In this document: positions 42,360 to 50,940 of the stretch, piece by piece | Layout: every line of letters starts with the position of its first letter | Numbering within the stretch: position 1 is the first letter of the stretch | Assembly (NCBI RefSeq): GCF_002177135.1 | Contig: NZ_MWPH01000001.1 | Span: 620,001-684,000 of the forward strand | Source of the DNA: Natronolimnobius baerhuensis | GTDB lineage: Archaea > Halobacteriota > Halobacteria > Halobacteriales > Natrialbaceae | Length of the DNA: 64,000 bases | Reading direction: 5' to 3' | Position numbers and translations under genes: made by a program | The notes under the pieces: model-generated | Seen by the model: the letters and a program-made list of their open reading frames with translations, nothing else | What the model was told of the DNA's origin: nothing | Database searches by the model: none

Positions 42360-44576
42360 CTACGATTTCGGTGGTTCGATGAGCGTAATCGGGTGGCGAG
42401 GCTGGCGCGTCAACAGTGAATCCAGTTGCTCGAGGCAGGACGTTCCGCTGGCGACGACGGTCCGATCCGCTGCCTCGGGCGTCTCGAACTGCTCGCCGAG
42501 ACGGCTCCCCACGTCCATACTCAGTTCGTAGTACTCGCTCTTGTAACCGAAACTGCCGGCCATGCCACAACACTCCACATCGGAGGTGAGCACGTCGTAC
42601 TCGAGGTCCTCGAGGACGGCCGTCGTGTACGACTCGAGGCCGAGCGTGCGCTGCTGGCAGTGTGAGTGGTAGGCGATTTCCTCGGTCGCGCCTCGGTCAG
42701 CGTTCCGTAACTCGGAGATATCAGCGCCGTTCTCGAGAAGCCCGTAGATGTACTCGAACACCTCGTAGCTCCGGTCTGCGAGTGACTCGTGCTGTTCCTC
42801 GGAGAGCAGTTTCTCGTACTCCCGCTGGAACATCGCGTGATCGCTCGGCTCGATGACGACCACGTCGTAGCCCGCCTCGAGATAGGACTCGAGATCGGCT
42901 GCAACCTCGTCAGCGTGACCCGCAGCGGTGTCGACCATCCCTTGCGAGAGCGGTGCGCGTCCCGAGGAAGCCACATCGGGTACTTCGACGGCGACGCCGA
43001 GCGCCTCGAGCGTTCGAACGGCGGCTTTCCCGCGCTCGGTCCGGACGTGATTCGTGTAGAGGTCGGGATAGACAACGGCGTGGTAGTCGGCGTCGACAGA
43101 GCGGGGGACGTCGCGGTTGCGGAACCACTCGACGAACGTCTCGCGTTCGAACCGCGGAAGTTCGCGCCGCCGGTCGATGCCGAGGACGCGCTCCATGAGC
43201 CACCTCGAGGGCGAGAGATCGGCTCCCCAGTTCGAAAGCGGCGCGGTCGCGGAGCCGAGTTTCGCGAGCGTCGAAAAGTTTCCGAAGAACCGCTTTTGGA
43301 GATCGAGTCCGGCTGGTTCTGCGTCGGGTGTGAGTCCCTCGACGAGGAAGTCGAACTGGCCGTCCTCGCCGCTGTGGTTGATCCGGTCGCGAACGACGGT
43401 GTTGATCCACGGGATGTCGATGTTGACCGGACACTGATTGACACAGCGCGAGCAGCCGGTACAGAGGTCGTTGAACTCCGCGGCGCTGTCCTGGCCGTGG
43501 ACGCCGGCTTCCCACCCGGTCGCGATGCCGCCGGTGTAGGTCTCGCCGCCGAAGGCGTGGCCGCCGACGGACTGGAAGTTCGCACACGAGTTCGCACAGG
43601 CCGAACAGCGGATGCAGTACAGCGTCTCGCGCAACTGGTCGTCCTCGCGCATGTCCATCCGGCCGTTGTCGAGCAAGACGAGGTGGAACTCCCGGTCATC
43701 CGGATCGTCGGCGATCGGCTCGTCGCTCTCGAAGTCGACTGGCGGCGTCGACACCGGTGGCGAGAACAGCGAGACGTAGGAGGTGATATCCTGGCCCGTC
43801 CCCGAACGGCCAATGAGTTCGACGAACGGCTGGAGGTCCTCGAACGTCGGAATGATCTTTTCGACGCCCGCGACTGCGACGTGGGTGTCCGGCACGGCGA
43901 CGGTCTTGCGGGCGTTGCCCTCACTGGTCACCAGCGCCATCGTCCCCGTATCCGCCGTGACGAAGTTCGCGCCGGTAATGCCGAGGTCCGCCTCGCGGAT
44001 CTGATCGCCGAGGTACTCCCGCGCGAAGTCGGTGAGTTCCTGGGCCGTCTCGAGGTCCTCGTCCGTGTCGAAGTGTTCGTTAAACAGGTGGGCGATGTCC
44101 TCACACGAGCGGTGAATTGCCGGCGCGACGAGGTGACTCGGGGCCTCCTCGGCGACCTGCAGGACGAACTCGCCGAGGTCAGTCTCCCAGACCTCGCTGC
44201 CTTCGGCCTCGAGTGCCTCGTTGAGTTCGATTTCTTCGGTCGTCATCGACTTCGATTTGACGACGGTGTCGGCCTCCGTGTCGCTGGCGACCTCGCGAAC
44301 GTAGCGATTGGCATCCGCAGCGTCCTCGGCGAGATAGACCGTCCCGCCGTTGGCTTCGACCGTCTCGCGAACCTGCTCGATCAGGTCGGGGAGGTGCTCG
44401 ATTGCGTCTTCTTTGATCGCCCGCGCTCGGTCCTTGTAGTCCTCGTACTCCTCGAGTCGGGCAACGGATTCGTAGCGGCCGTCGTTGAAGCCGCGGGCGT
44501 TCTCCTCGACGCTTGCGCCCTCGGTGGCCAGCAGATGCCGGATGCGTTCTGCCTTTTGGGCTCGGTCGGCTGCCAT
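42360..44576 (-). CDS. LutB-LutA fusion, iron-sulfur lactate oxidation protein
   Basis: A 738-residue protein that joins two Lut subunits. Residues about 1-300 are the LUD domain (VKSKSMTTEEIELNEALE, GITGANFVTADTGTMALVTSEGN). Residues about 320-400 carry two [4Fe-4S] motifs (CIRCSACANSC and CTGCSRCVNQCP). Residues about 480-738 are a LutA-like half with one full CCG site (HSHCQQRTLGL, ECCGMAGSFG, GTSCLEQL). The first CCG copy expected in LutA has lost its cysteines (YPDLYTNHVRTERG region). LutABC oxidises L-lactate to pyruvate in the cytoplasm. The start overlaps the stop of LutC in TGATG, so translation is coupled. Lactate is the expected product of the rhamnose route encoded at 14-21 kb. 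Confidence 0.88.
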   Translation of the reverse strand: MAADRAQKAERIRHLLATEGASVEENARGFNDGRYESVARLEEYEDYKDRARAIKEDAIEHLPDLIEQVRETVEANGGTVYLAEDAADANRYVREVASDTEADTVVKSKSMTTEEIELNEALEAEGSEVWETDLGEFVLQVAEEAPSHLVAPAIHRSCEDIAHLFNEHFDTDEDLETAQELTDFAREYLGDQIREADLGITGANFVTADTGTMALVTSEGNARKTVAVPDTHVAVAGVEKIIPTFEDLQPFVELIGRSGTGQDITSYVSLFSPPVSTPPVDFESDEPIADDPDDREFHLVLLDNGRMDMREDDQLRETLYCIRCSACANSCANFQSVGGHAFGGETYTGGIATGWEAGVHGQDSAAEFNDLCTGCSRCVNQCPVNIDIPWINTVVRDRINHSGEDGQFDFLVEGLTPDAEPAGLDLQKRFFGNFSTLAKLGSATAPLSNWGADLSPSRWLMERVLGIDRRRELPRFERETFVEWFRNRDVPRSVDADYHAVVYPDLYTNHVRTERGKAAVRTLEALGVAVEVPDVASSGRAPLSQGMVDTAAGHADEVAADLESYLEAGYDVVVIEPSDHAMFQREYEKLLSEEQHESLADRSYEVFEYIYGLLENGADISELRNADRGATEEIAYHSHCQQRTLGLESYTTAVLEDLEYDVLTSDVECCGMAGSFGYKSEYYELSMDVGSRLGEQFETPEAADRTVVASGTSCLEQLDSLLTRQPRHPITLIEPPKS

Positions 44577-45079
44577 CAGTCGTCCTCCACGATGATCGCG
44601 TGCGTTTCGCGCGGGCCGTGGACGCCGTGGACGAGTTCGCCCATGTCGGCGGTCGCGCTCGGGCCGGTGGCGATGACGGCGTCGTTTCGCCCCTCGCGGA
44701 ATCGCTCGCCCATGGTCTCGAACGCTGCGGTCATGTCGGGAACGACGTCGCTCTCACGGATGACGATAACGTGTGTTTCGGGGAACAGCGCCGACAGCTC
44801 CGCACCGTCTGGCGTCGACTCGAGGATGACGGAGCCGTAGTCTGCGACGCCGAGCGTCGCGGCCGTCACGCCACAGGCGGCCTCGCGAAGTTGTGTCGGT
44901 GTTGGGTTGCAAACGACGCCCGTCTCCGCAAGCGAGAGGTCCTCGAACGGCAGTTCGACGCCGACAGCCGGGTCGTCGATGACGGCAGCAATTGTGTCCG
45001 TGAATCCTGCCGTGTTCGTTCGAGTGATCCGGGTTCGGACCGCCTCGAGGTTCGTTTCGAACGTCTCTAGTGTCGCCAT
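44576..45079 (-). CDS. lutC: LutC-like LUD-domain protein
   Basis: A 167-residue LUD-domain protein. VCNPTPTQLREAACGVTAATLGVADYGSVILES and the C-terminal ATADMGELVHGVHGPRETHAIIVEDD are the LutC signatures. It is the first gene of a two-gene operon and its stop overlaps the start of the LutB-LutA fusion. The ATG at 45079 was chosen because conserved sequence begins there; an upstream in-frame start would add 29 residues without homology. It is the third part needed for L-lactate oxidation. It is divergent from the second beta-helix gene. Confidence 0.88.
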   Translation of the reverse strand: MATLETFETNLEAVRTRITRTNTAGFTDTIAAVIDDPAVGVELPFEDLSLAETGVVCNPTPTQLREAACGVTAATLGVADYGSVILESTPDGAELSALFPETHVIVIRESDVVPDMTAAFETMGERFREGRNDAVIATGPSATADMGELVHGVHGPRETHAIIVEDD

Positions 45080-45182
45080 TGCTTGCGTGGTGTTACCGCG
45101 GGCTGGGATTTGGGTCTTGCTATTGAACAGCATAGTCGTCACAGTGGTGACGCGGAACCAACACAATTATTCTAAGACGAAA

Positions 45183-45230
45183 ATATTATATAATGATATA
45201 TTGAGCGTTACGCTGTCGCAGGAGCGACAG
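45183..45230 (+). promoter_or_regulatory. TATA box and perfect dyad at the second beta-helix gene
   Basis: An ATATTATATAAT element (45183-45194) is followed by the perfect inverted repeat CTGTCGC-AGGA-GCGACAG (45213-45230), ending eight bases before the ATG at 45239. By archaeal spacing the transcript should start about 45213-45216, at the left arm. The dyad is therefore placed like a repressor site over the start, or, if transcribed, as a hairpin whose loop displays AGGA. Confidence 0.55.
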
Positions 45231-45238
45231 TAATTAAC

Positions 45239-47485
45239 ATGGGCAACGATAGCAATCACGCTGGACAGCACAGTCCAAAGCAGACGAACGCGAACGGAAG
45301 CAAGGGGCGGAAACACTCCCGACCGAACACGGAGCCGTCCGGGCTGTCGCTCGGGCGACGCGGGGCACTGGCGATGCTCGGTGCAACCGGCCTTGGCGTC
45401 GCGCTTTCGGGGTCGGCGAGCGCTCGAGGCGAAGCCAACGGCGACGGCCCCGTCACCGGGAATCAACCGTGGTACGAGTGGGACGCGGACGTGGATGCGG
45501 GCGACAACGGACTGTACAACCTCGAGCGACTCCAGACGGGACACGTTCACACACCGGCCCGGACGCCCGAGGTCGTCGTCTGGGAGGACGACGAAGGAAT
45601 CTATCACGCTGATACCGCTGAGACGACCGTCTACAGCGGGACGGACTACCGGAAGGCAATTCAGACCGCCGTCGACAGTCTGAGCGAGGGTCGGACCGAG
45701 AAGGAAACGGTTCTGGTCACCGCGTCGGGGACGCTCGGCCCAGCGGAGGACCTCACGCAGATCGAACTGCCGAGTTACACCATCCTGGACGTTCAGGGGA
45801 CGATCTACGTCGAAGACACCGGCGACCAGCCGATGGTGATTCCGATCCGTGCCTTCGACGAAGAGGCAATCGAAATCCCGCGCCTGACGGTCCGTGGGAA
45901 TCCGCGGTTCGGAATCTGGATTCAGGACACCGACGACATCAGGCTCGGCGACATCGACATTCGCTTTAGCGACACCGACGGCTTCGACTACTACTGGGAG
46001 GTCGACGCCCCCGGCTGGCCGCCAACCTCGTTCGATCCCGACGCCAGCCGCGAGGAGATTCTGGCAGATCCGGGCTGGGTCGGTTCGTTCTTCGAAGCCG
46101 TTCGAATCGACGCCCGCGCTCGAGACGACCCCACGTCGGACATTTTCATCAGTTCGGTCTACGTCGAGGGCGGCCGCCACCACGCCGTCGAGACGTACGA
46201 CGCCGAACGTGTCGTGATCGATCAGGTCATCGGTGTCGACATGGAGGGCTCTGCCGTGATTCTGAACGAGACAGAAAACGCAGCGGTCAACAACGTCGTC
46301 GGCGAAAACCCCGAGTCGCCGACCTGGTATGCGACCTTTCGCTGTGCAAACGGCTGTGAGAACGTCTCCGTCGGGCAGGTCGTCAGCCGGGATGCCCCGC
46401 GTGGGATTCACCTCACGACCGATTCCAACGAGATCACGATTGGCGAAGTCAACATCATCGGCGCGCGATACCACGGTATCGTCGTCGACGCCGTCGAGAA
46501 CATCACGATTCAGGGCGGACTCGTCAAAAACGTCGTCCGCGCCGGCGTTACCTCGACCGCAAACGGATTCTCGGTGTCGAACCTTCACATCGTCGACGAT
46601 CTCTCCGAGGAGGAACGCGCCGAGATCACCCTTCCCGACGGCGACGGCGCGCCGGACGACCCGACCCAGACTCGCGGCATCGAGTTCTTCGGCCGCAACG
46701 GCCGCATCGTCAACAACGACGTTCGCGACGCCGGCGAGGAGAACATCGAAGTCAACGCGCTGAACACCATCGTCCGCGACAACCTCGGCGGCGGCTACGC
46801 CTCGGGCACAGTCACGCTCACGAGCGGCGGCGAGGAAGCCGCACGCATCAGCGACATTCACGAGCGGTTCAACGCCGATTTCGACCTGCGCGCCGAACTC
46901 GAGGAAGCACCCTCCAGTCCGACGGCCTGGTCACACTACTTCGAGTGGACTGGCGACGCGTGGGACCTCGTCATCGAGTGGGAGACAGACCCCGGCGAGA
47001 ATCTCACGCTCTCGTACGTTATCGACAAGACCCAGGCCAGCGAGGGCAGCATCGACCTCGAGACGGTCGATGCCGGCACCTATCGGCTGAACGCGAACCA
47101 CACCGGTATGCCCGTCACGGCTGATGGCGACAATGTCGTCATGGACGAGTGGGACGGCGCGGACGACCAGCGCTGGATCGTCGAGGAAGATGGCGATCTC
47201 TACCGCATCGAACTCGAGGGGACTGGCGAGGTCCTGAGCGTCGAAGACGGCGACATCGACGACGGCCAGAGCGTCGTCGTCGCCGAGGATACCGGCGCAG
47301 CCCACCAGCGCTGGTCGCTCGAGCCCATCTTCACCCCGGATGGCGAGTTCGTCTACACGATCCATCCTGACGGCGCAGATCAAGGGTTCGATGTCGAGGG
47401 TGCGAACGAAGCGCCCGGGACGAACATCATCCTCTGGGACCACGACGGAACGGCGCACAACCAGTTCGTCTTCGACGAACTCTAA
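45239..47485 (+). CDS. Second Tat-exported beta-helix protein with ricin-type lectin domain
   Basis: A 748-residue exported protein with the same layout as the one at 11948-14122. The twin-arginine signal is SLGRRGALAMLGATG (Arg40-Arg41) after an unusually long, polar N-terminal region. Beta-helix repeats run from about 170 to 520. A 50-residue insert near 245-290 (SDTDGFDYYWEVDAPGWPP and beyond) is absent in the paralogue. The C-terminal ricin/CBM13-like domain has DDQRWIVEE, AHQRWSLEP and HNQFVFDEL, closer to the QxW consensus than its paralogue. Likely role is extracellular binding or cleavage of pectin. No known lyase or hydrolase signature was recognised. A strong TATA box and a dyad precede the gene. 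Confidence 0.83.
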   Translation: MGNDSNHAGQHSPKQTNANGSKGRKHSRPNTEPSGLSLGRRGALAMLGATGLGVALSGSASARGEANGDGPVTGNQPWYEWDADVDAGDNGLYNLERLQTGHVHTPARTPEVVVWEDDEGIYHADTAETTVYSGTDYRKAIQTAVDSLSEGRTEKETVLVTASGTLGPAEDLTQIELPSYTILDVQGTIYVEDTGDQPMVIPIRAFDEEAIEIPRLTVRGNPRFGIWIQDTDDIRLGDIDIRFSDTDGFDYYWEVDAPGWPPTSFDPDASREEILADPGWVGSFFEAVRIDARARDDPTSDIFISSVYVEGGRHHAVETYDAERVVIDQVIGVDMEGSAVILNETENAAVNNVVGENPESPTWYATFRCANGCENVSVGQVVSRDAPRGIHLTTDSNEITIGEVNIIGARYHGIVVDAVENITIQGGLVKNVVRAGVTSTANGFSVSNLHIVDDLSEEERAEITLPDGDGAPDDPTQTRGIEFFGRNGRIVNNDVRDAGEENIEVNALNTIVRDNLGGGYASGTVTLTSGGEEAARISDIHERFNADFDLRAELEEAPSSPTAWSHYFEWTGDAWDLVIEWETDPGENLTLSYVIDKTQASEGSIDLETVDAGTYRLNANHTGMPVTADGDNVVMDEWDGADDQRWIVEEDGDLYRIELEGTGEVLSVEDGDIDDGQSVVVAEDTGAAHQRWSLEPIFTPDGEFVYTIHPDGADQGFDVEGANEAPGTNIILWDHDGTAHNQFVFDEL

Positions 47486-47557
47486 TCGACTCGAGGCGGA
47501 CTCGCATCCGTCTGTCTTCGTGCAGTAGAAACGCCACAGACAGTGCTGTGTCGATAC

Positions 47558-48322
47558 TTACGAGTAGGTCATGTTGACCTCGATCACGTTCGCGGTGCTC
47601 AGGACGTGTTTGGGGATTTCGTCTTCGAACACCGAGTCGTTGAATCGGTTGGTCGGCCCGGAGACACTGATCGCGCCGAGGGGCGTCTCGTCTTCGTCAC
47701 AGATCGGTGCCGCAACACAGCGCATCCCGAGGACGCGCTCTTCGTCGTCGATTGCATAGCCGCGCTCGCGAATCTCCTCGAGTTCGGTCTTGAGTTCCTC
47801 GCGGTCCGTCACAGTCTGTTCGGTGACGCCGGGGAGACCATGGCGTTCAATGATTTCGTCGACTTCGGACTCCGGGCGCTGTGAGAGAATCGACTTTCCG
47901 AGCGCGGTCGTATGCAGGTGGACGCGCTTGCCGATGTGGGTATCGAGCGTCACGGCGTCCTGGCCTTTGAACTTGTTCAGGAAGATACCCTTCCCGTGTT
48001 CTTCGATCATCAGATTCGCGTGCTCGCCGGTTTCGTCCGCGAGCTTCTTCAGTTCGGGCGAGGCAACCTGATACAGTTTCATCTGACTGCGCGCGAACCC
48101 GCCCAACTCGAGAAAGCGCGCGCCGACGTGGTAGGTGCCGTTGTCGTTGATCAGGTACTCGGCGCTGGTCAGCGTCTGCAGGTGGTCGTGAACGGTACTC
48201 TTTGGCATCTCGAGTTCGGCTGCGAGTTCGGCGACGCCTGCACCATTCAACTCGTGCAGCGTCTCGATGATGTGAAACGTCGTTGCCGCAGCCTGCACCG
48301 GGGAGCGTGCATTGTGTGCCAT
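47558..48322 (-). CDS. IclR-family transcriptional regulator
   Basis: A 254-residue IclR regulator. The winged helix-turn-helix occupies about residues 8-70 (TTFHIIETLHELNGAGVAELAAELEMPKSTVHDHLQTL region). The effector domain follows, with GKRVHLHTTALGKSILS, RGYAIDDEERVLGMRCVAAPI and LGAISVSGPTNRF. A TATA-like TTAAATA at about 48347-48353 (minus strand) is about 26 bases before the ATG at 48322 and favours it over the GTG two codons upstream. Haloarchaeal IclR proteins such as XacR control pentose catabolism. This is the only DNA-binding regulator seen in the window and so the prime candidate for pathway control. Confidence 0.92.
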   Translation of the reverse strand: MAHNARSPVQAAATTFHIIETLHELNGAGVAELAAELEMPKSTVHDHLQTLTSAEYLINDNGTYHVGARFLELGGFARSQMKLYQVASPELKKLADETGEHANLMIEEHGKGIFLNKFKGQDAVTLDTHIGKRVHLHTTALGKSILSQRPESEVDEIIERHGLPGVTEQTVTDREELKTELEEIRERGYAIDDEERVLGMRCVAAPICDEDETPLGAISVSGPTNRFNDSVFEDEIPKHVLSTANVIEVNMTYS

Positions 48323-48375
48323 TTGCACACCTCTATGTACACGATCTATTTAACAGTTGTCCGGCGACACCGGAC

Positions 48376-48458
48376 TCTAGTAGGCACTGCAACGGTTTAC
48401 ACCTGATCCTCGAGCCATCTGGCGGTCAGGTGTCCACTGACTTGCAGTTGTTACTATG
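48376..48458. repeat. Short MITE-like palindromic element
   Basis: The left end TAGTAGGCACTGCAA pairs with the reverse complement of the right end TAGTAACAACTGCAA. The match extends, with a 2-base gap, through ACACCTGA. The interior is only about 20 bases. The right half matches the right end of the 34192-34351 element over about 41 bases. It lies in the promoter region upstream of the IclR gene, about 54 bases from its ATG. No ORF is present. Confidence 0.65.
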
Positions 48459-48480
48459 AAATGATAGATTGCGACCGAAC

Positions 48481-49512
48481 TCACTGCACGGTGTCGATCA
48501 CGCCGCGCAGGTAGCCAACGGTGTACCCGCGCGAGCGGTGTCGCCAGTCCGTGTCGTCGGTCATCTCGGGGACGTGATCCGGAATCACGACGCCGTCGTA
48601 GCCGATGTCGTCTAAGGTTTCGATGACCCCGGTCGTCTCGAAGTTGCCCTCGTCGACGAACGTCTCGTGGAATTTCGGGACCGTGCCGACGACGTCTCGG
48701 AAGTGGATAAAACCGATCTGGTCGTGTTCGCCGAACGTCCGCAACACCTCTGTCACGTCTTCGCCCATCTGCGAGAAACAACCCAGGCAGAGCTTCAAGC
48801 TATGGTTCTCACTTTTAACGAGTCCCATCGCTCGCTCGAAGGCCTCGACGCTCCGACAGAGCCGCGGAATCCCACACATCGACTCGAGGACGGGCGGATC
48901 GACCGGGTGCAGCGCCATCTCGACGCCGGCCTCCTCGGCGACTGGGAGAACCGTCTCGAGGAATTCCTCGTAGTTGTCCCAGAACTCGGCTTCGGTGTAC
49001 TCGCGGTCGAGTCCCGGTGCGAGTTCGTCGGGAGCCTCGAGCAGGTCGTAGTCGAACGCCGTCCCCTGCGCGTCGCCGCGCAGGTCAACGGTTCCCGTTC
49101 GCATCGGCACGACGCCGCGTGGATTCCACTGATAGCCCAGGATCGGGATGTCCGCCTCGCCGAGGTTCCGAATGAGGGTCGTGATCTGCGTGAGTGCCTC
49201 CTCGCGTCCGTCACGGCCGAACATGATGTCGCCGTACAGCGAGTACGGCAGCGACTGGATACCAGTCAGGGAGAGTCCGGCCGCCTCGGTTCGCTCTTTG
49301 GCCGCCTCGAGGGCGTCGACGGTCGGGATTTCGTCGCGGCCGACGGCGAGTGTCGCACCGGCATCGCGGTCGTTGAACTCGTCCGGCTCCTCGTCGGTAT
49401 CGGCGTGGTCGATGAAGATGTCGGTTGCGCCGAGCTGGCGGATGTACTGCAGCCGTGGCTCCGCGAGCGAGCGCGTGCGAACGCCGACGCGGATCGATGG
49501 ATCGGTTGGCAT
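48481..49512 (-). CDS. uxuA: D-mannonate dehydratase (UxuA family)
   Basis: A 343-residue TIM-barrel enzyme of the UxuA family. The conserved blocks are MALHPVDPP (His, Asp), CGIPRLCRSVEAFERAM, LCLGCFSQMGEDV (Cys), IGFIHFRDVVGTVPKFHETFVDEGNFE (His) and DGVVIPDHVPEM (Asp, His), followed by RGYTVGYLRG. These contain the metal ligands. The enzyme dehydrates D-mannonate to 2-keto-3-deoxygluconate, a step of glucuronate use, and this suits GH115-released glucuronate. It has a VP in HPVDPP where most have DD, a small deviation. No uronate isomerase or mannonate dehydrogenase was recognised nearby, so the nearby SDR may supply the preceding reduction. Confidence 0.88.
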   Translation of the reverse strand: MPTDPSIRVGVRTRSLAEPRLQYIRQLGATDIFIDHADTDEEPDEFNDRDAGATLAVGRDEIPTVDALEAAKERTEAAGLSLTGIQSLPYSLYGDIMFGRDGREEALTQITTLIRNLGEADIPILGYQWNPRGVVPMRTGTVDLRGDAQGTAFDYDLLEAPDELAPGLDREYTEAEFWDNYEEFLETVLPVAEEAGVEMALHPVDPPVLESMCGIPRLCRSVEAFERAMGLVKSENHSLKLCLGCFSQMGEDVTEVLRTFGEHDQIGFIHFRDVVGTVPKFHETFVDEGNFETTGVIETLDDIGYDGVVIPDHVPEMTDDTDWRHRSRGYTVGYLRGVIDTVQ

Positions 49513-49705
49513 ATGTGTCTTGTCTCGAGTCTTTCGCTCGAGCGCGTATCGGTTTTACGGCCTGCCAATACGCATTCGATGTACACGGTCTGGGTTCGTG
49601 TCCATCCGGTAGCTCCGGATGATATAACAGTCTTTAAACACATACGAGACCGATAACATTCTTCGAATACTGTACACTAGAGTCTGGTATCCCTCTAGAA
49701 CTCGA

Positions 49706-49720
49706 TCCGTTCTGAACGGA
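49706..49720. promoter_or_regulatory. Perfect 15-base dyad, candidate operator
   Basis: TCCGTTC-T-GAACGGA is a perfect 7-base inverted repeat with one central base. A related GGTTAGAACGAACC lies at 49759-49772. Both are in the 480-base divergent spacer between uxuA and the SDR gene at 49993. The spacing and symmetry fit a dimeric regulator. The bound protein is unknown. Confidence 0.4.
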
Positions 49721-49760
49721 ACATCATTCATATTTTACTTCCAACTACGGTTCCATCCGG

Positions 49761-49967
49761 TTAGAACGAACCATCACAGCGAACGAACAGTGGTCGGTCG
49801 ACGAGGATCAAGTCCCCAGCAGTTGCAACCTCGTACGCGGACAGCGCGCACTCCACGGCGGCGTCAGCGGTGACTCCCCCGCCAGCCTTGTGGTCGATTG
49901 AACAGGTCGCGGCCCGCGTCGAATTCGACCTGCACTGTGTGGCCTTTCCACTTATGAAAACGTTCAT
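49761..49967 (-). CDS. Doubtful 68-residue ORF
   Basis: A minus-strand frame from ATG at 49967 to TAA at 49761 with moderate GC at third positions. The second half (VTADAAVECALSAYEVATAG) looks like an ordinary alpha/beta protein, while the first part is Cys/Ser-rich. No family was recognised. It may be a short real gene, a remnant of a longer one, or chance. It lies 25 bases upstream of the divergent SDR start, so it would compete with that promoter. Confidence 0.25.
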   Translation of the reverse strand: MNVFISGKATQCRSNSTRAATCSIDHKAGGGVTADAAVECALSAYEVATAGDLILVDRPLFVRCDGSF

Positions 49968-49992
49968 ACCAGTGCATGTGTGTATCTGGCGT

Positions 49993-50766
49993 ATGGACTC
50001 GTATACGCACACGCCGGTCACTGTGGACGGAAAACGCGCTGTTGTCGTCGGCGGGACGAGCGGCCTCGGGAAAGCAATCGCTGTCGGACTCGCCGCCGAC
50101 GGCGCAGATGTCATCGCAACGAGTCGCTCCGAAGACGCCGTCAACGAGACAGCCGACTTGCTCGAGGACCAGGGCGCAACGACGGCCCGTGTAACAAGCG
50201 ACGTGACGGATCCTGACTCGCTCGAGGCCCTCCGTGAGGTCGTCGAAGACACCCTCGGCGGCGTCGATATCGTGGTCTCATCGGCGGGCGCAATCTCTCG
50301 AGAGCGCGTCCTCGAGATCAGCGACGACGACTGGGACTTCGTGACCGACGTGCAACTCGATGGCGTGCGTCGGATCACCCAGACGTTCGCACCCGCAATG
50401 GACGACGGCGGGAGCATCATCAATATCTCCTCGCTTGCGGCGCGACTCGCGATGGGGAATCTGCCGGCATACTCGGCCGCCAAAGGCGGTGTCGAAGCGT
50501 TCACCCGCGCGTCCGCAAAGGAGCTGTCCCCCGAAATCCGCGTCAACGCCATCGCGCCCGGCTTTTTCATCACGCCACAGAACCAAGACACCTACGCCGA
50601 GGGCACCGAAAAGCGCGAGAAAATCGACGACCGAACGCCGCTCGGGCGCGTTGGCAACCGCGAGGAACTGATCGGCGCGACGATCTACCTCGCAAGCGAC
50701 GCCTCCTCGTTCGTCACCGGCGAAGTCCTCACCGTCGACGGCGGCTTCGCCGACAGCGCGTTCTGA
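49993..50766 (+). CDS. SDR-family sugar/keto-acid dehydrogenase
   Basis: A 257-residue classical SDR. VVVGGTSGLGKAIA binds the nucleotide, SSAGAIS replaces the usual NNAG, and the catalytic residues lie in NISSLAARLAMGNLPAYSAAKGG (Ser, Tyr, Lys). The FVTGEVLTVDGGFADSAF end is typical. It resembles KduD-like and gluconate 5-dehydrogenase-like enzymes, which act on 2-keto-3-deoxy acids or hexonates. The ATG at 49993 opens the fold. Beside uxuA it could reduce fructuronate to mannonate, or handle the 5-keto-4-deoxyuronate from PL22. Family certain, substrate open. Confidence 0.87.
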   Translation: MDSYTHTPVTVDGKRAVVVGGTSGLGKAIAVGLAADGADVIATSRSEDAVNETADLLEDQGATTARVTSDVTDPDSLEALREVVEDTLGGVDIVVSSAGAISRERVLEISDDDWDFVTDVQLDGVRRITQTFAPAMDDGGSIINISSLAARLAMGNLPAYSAAKGGVEAFTRASAKELSPEIRVNAIAPGFFITPQNQDTYAEGTEKREKIDDRTPLGRVGNREELIGATIYLASDASSFVTGEVLTVDGGFADSAF

Positions 50767-50940
50767 CCGCTCTCGAGCCCTGTTTTCGAGAATCTCCCGT
50801 CTCGAGGCCGGAGACATCAGCCGGTGCTGATTGCCACTCCTAACCGCTATTGCTCGCCTGGCGACTATCGCGTCCGAGTCGTCCGCTATCGGTTCGAACG
50901 ACCGGAACATACATATGCGATGTTTAATTCATATAGTGGT

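Noticed and set aside
45167-46861. 564-residue minus-strand frame
   Set aside because: It is antisense to the second beta-helix gene, which has a Tat signal, repeats and a promoter.
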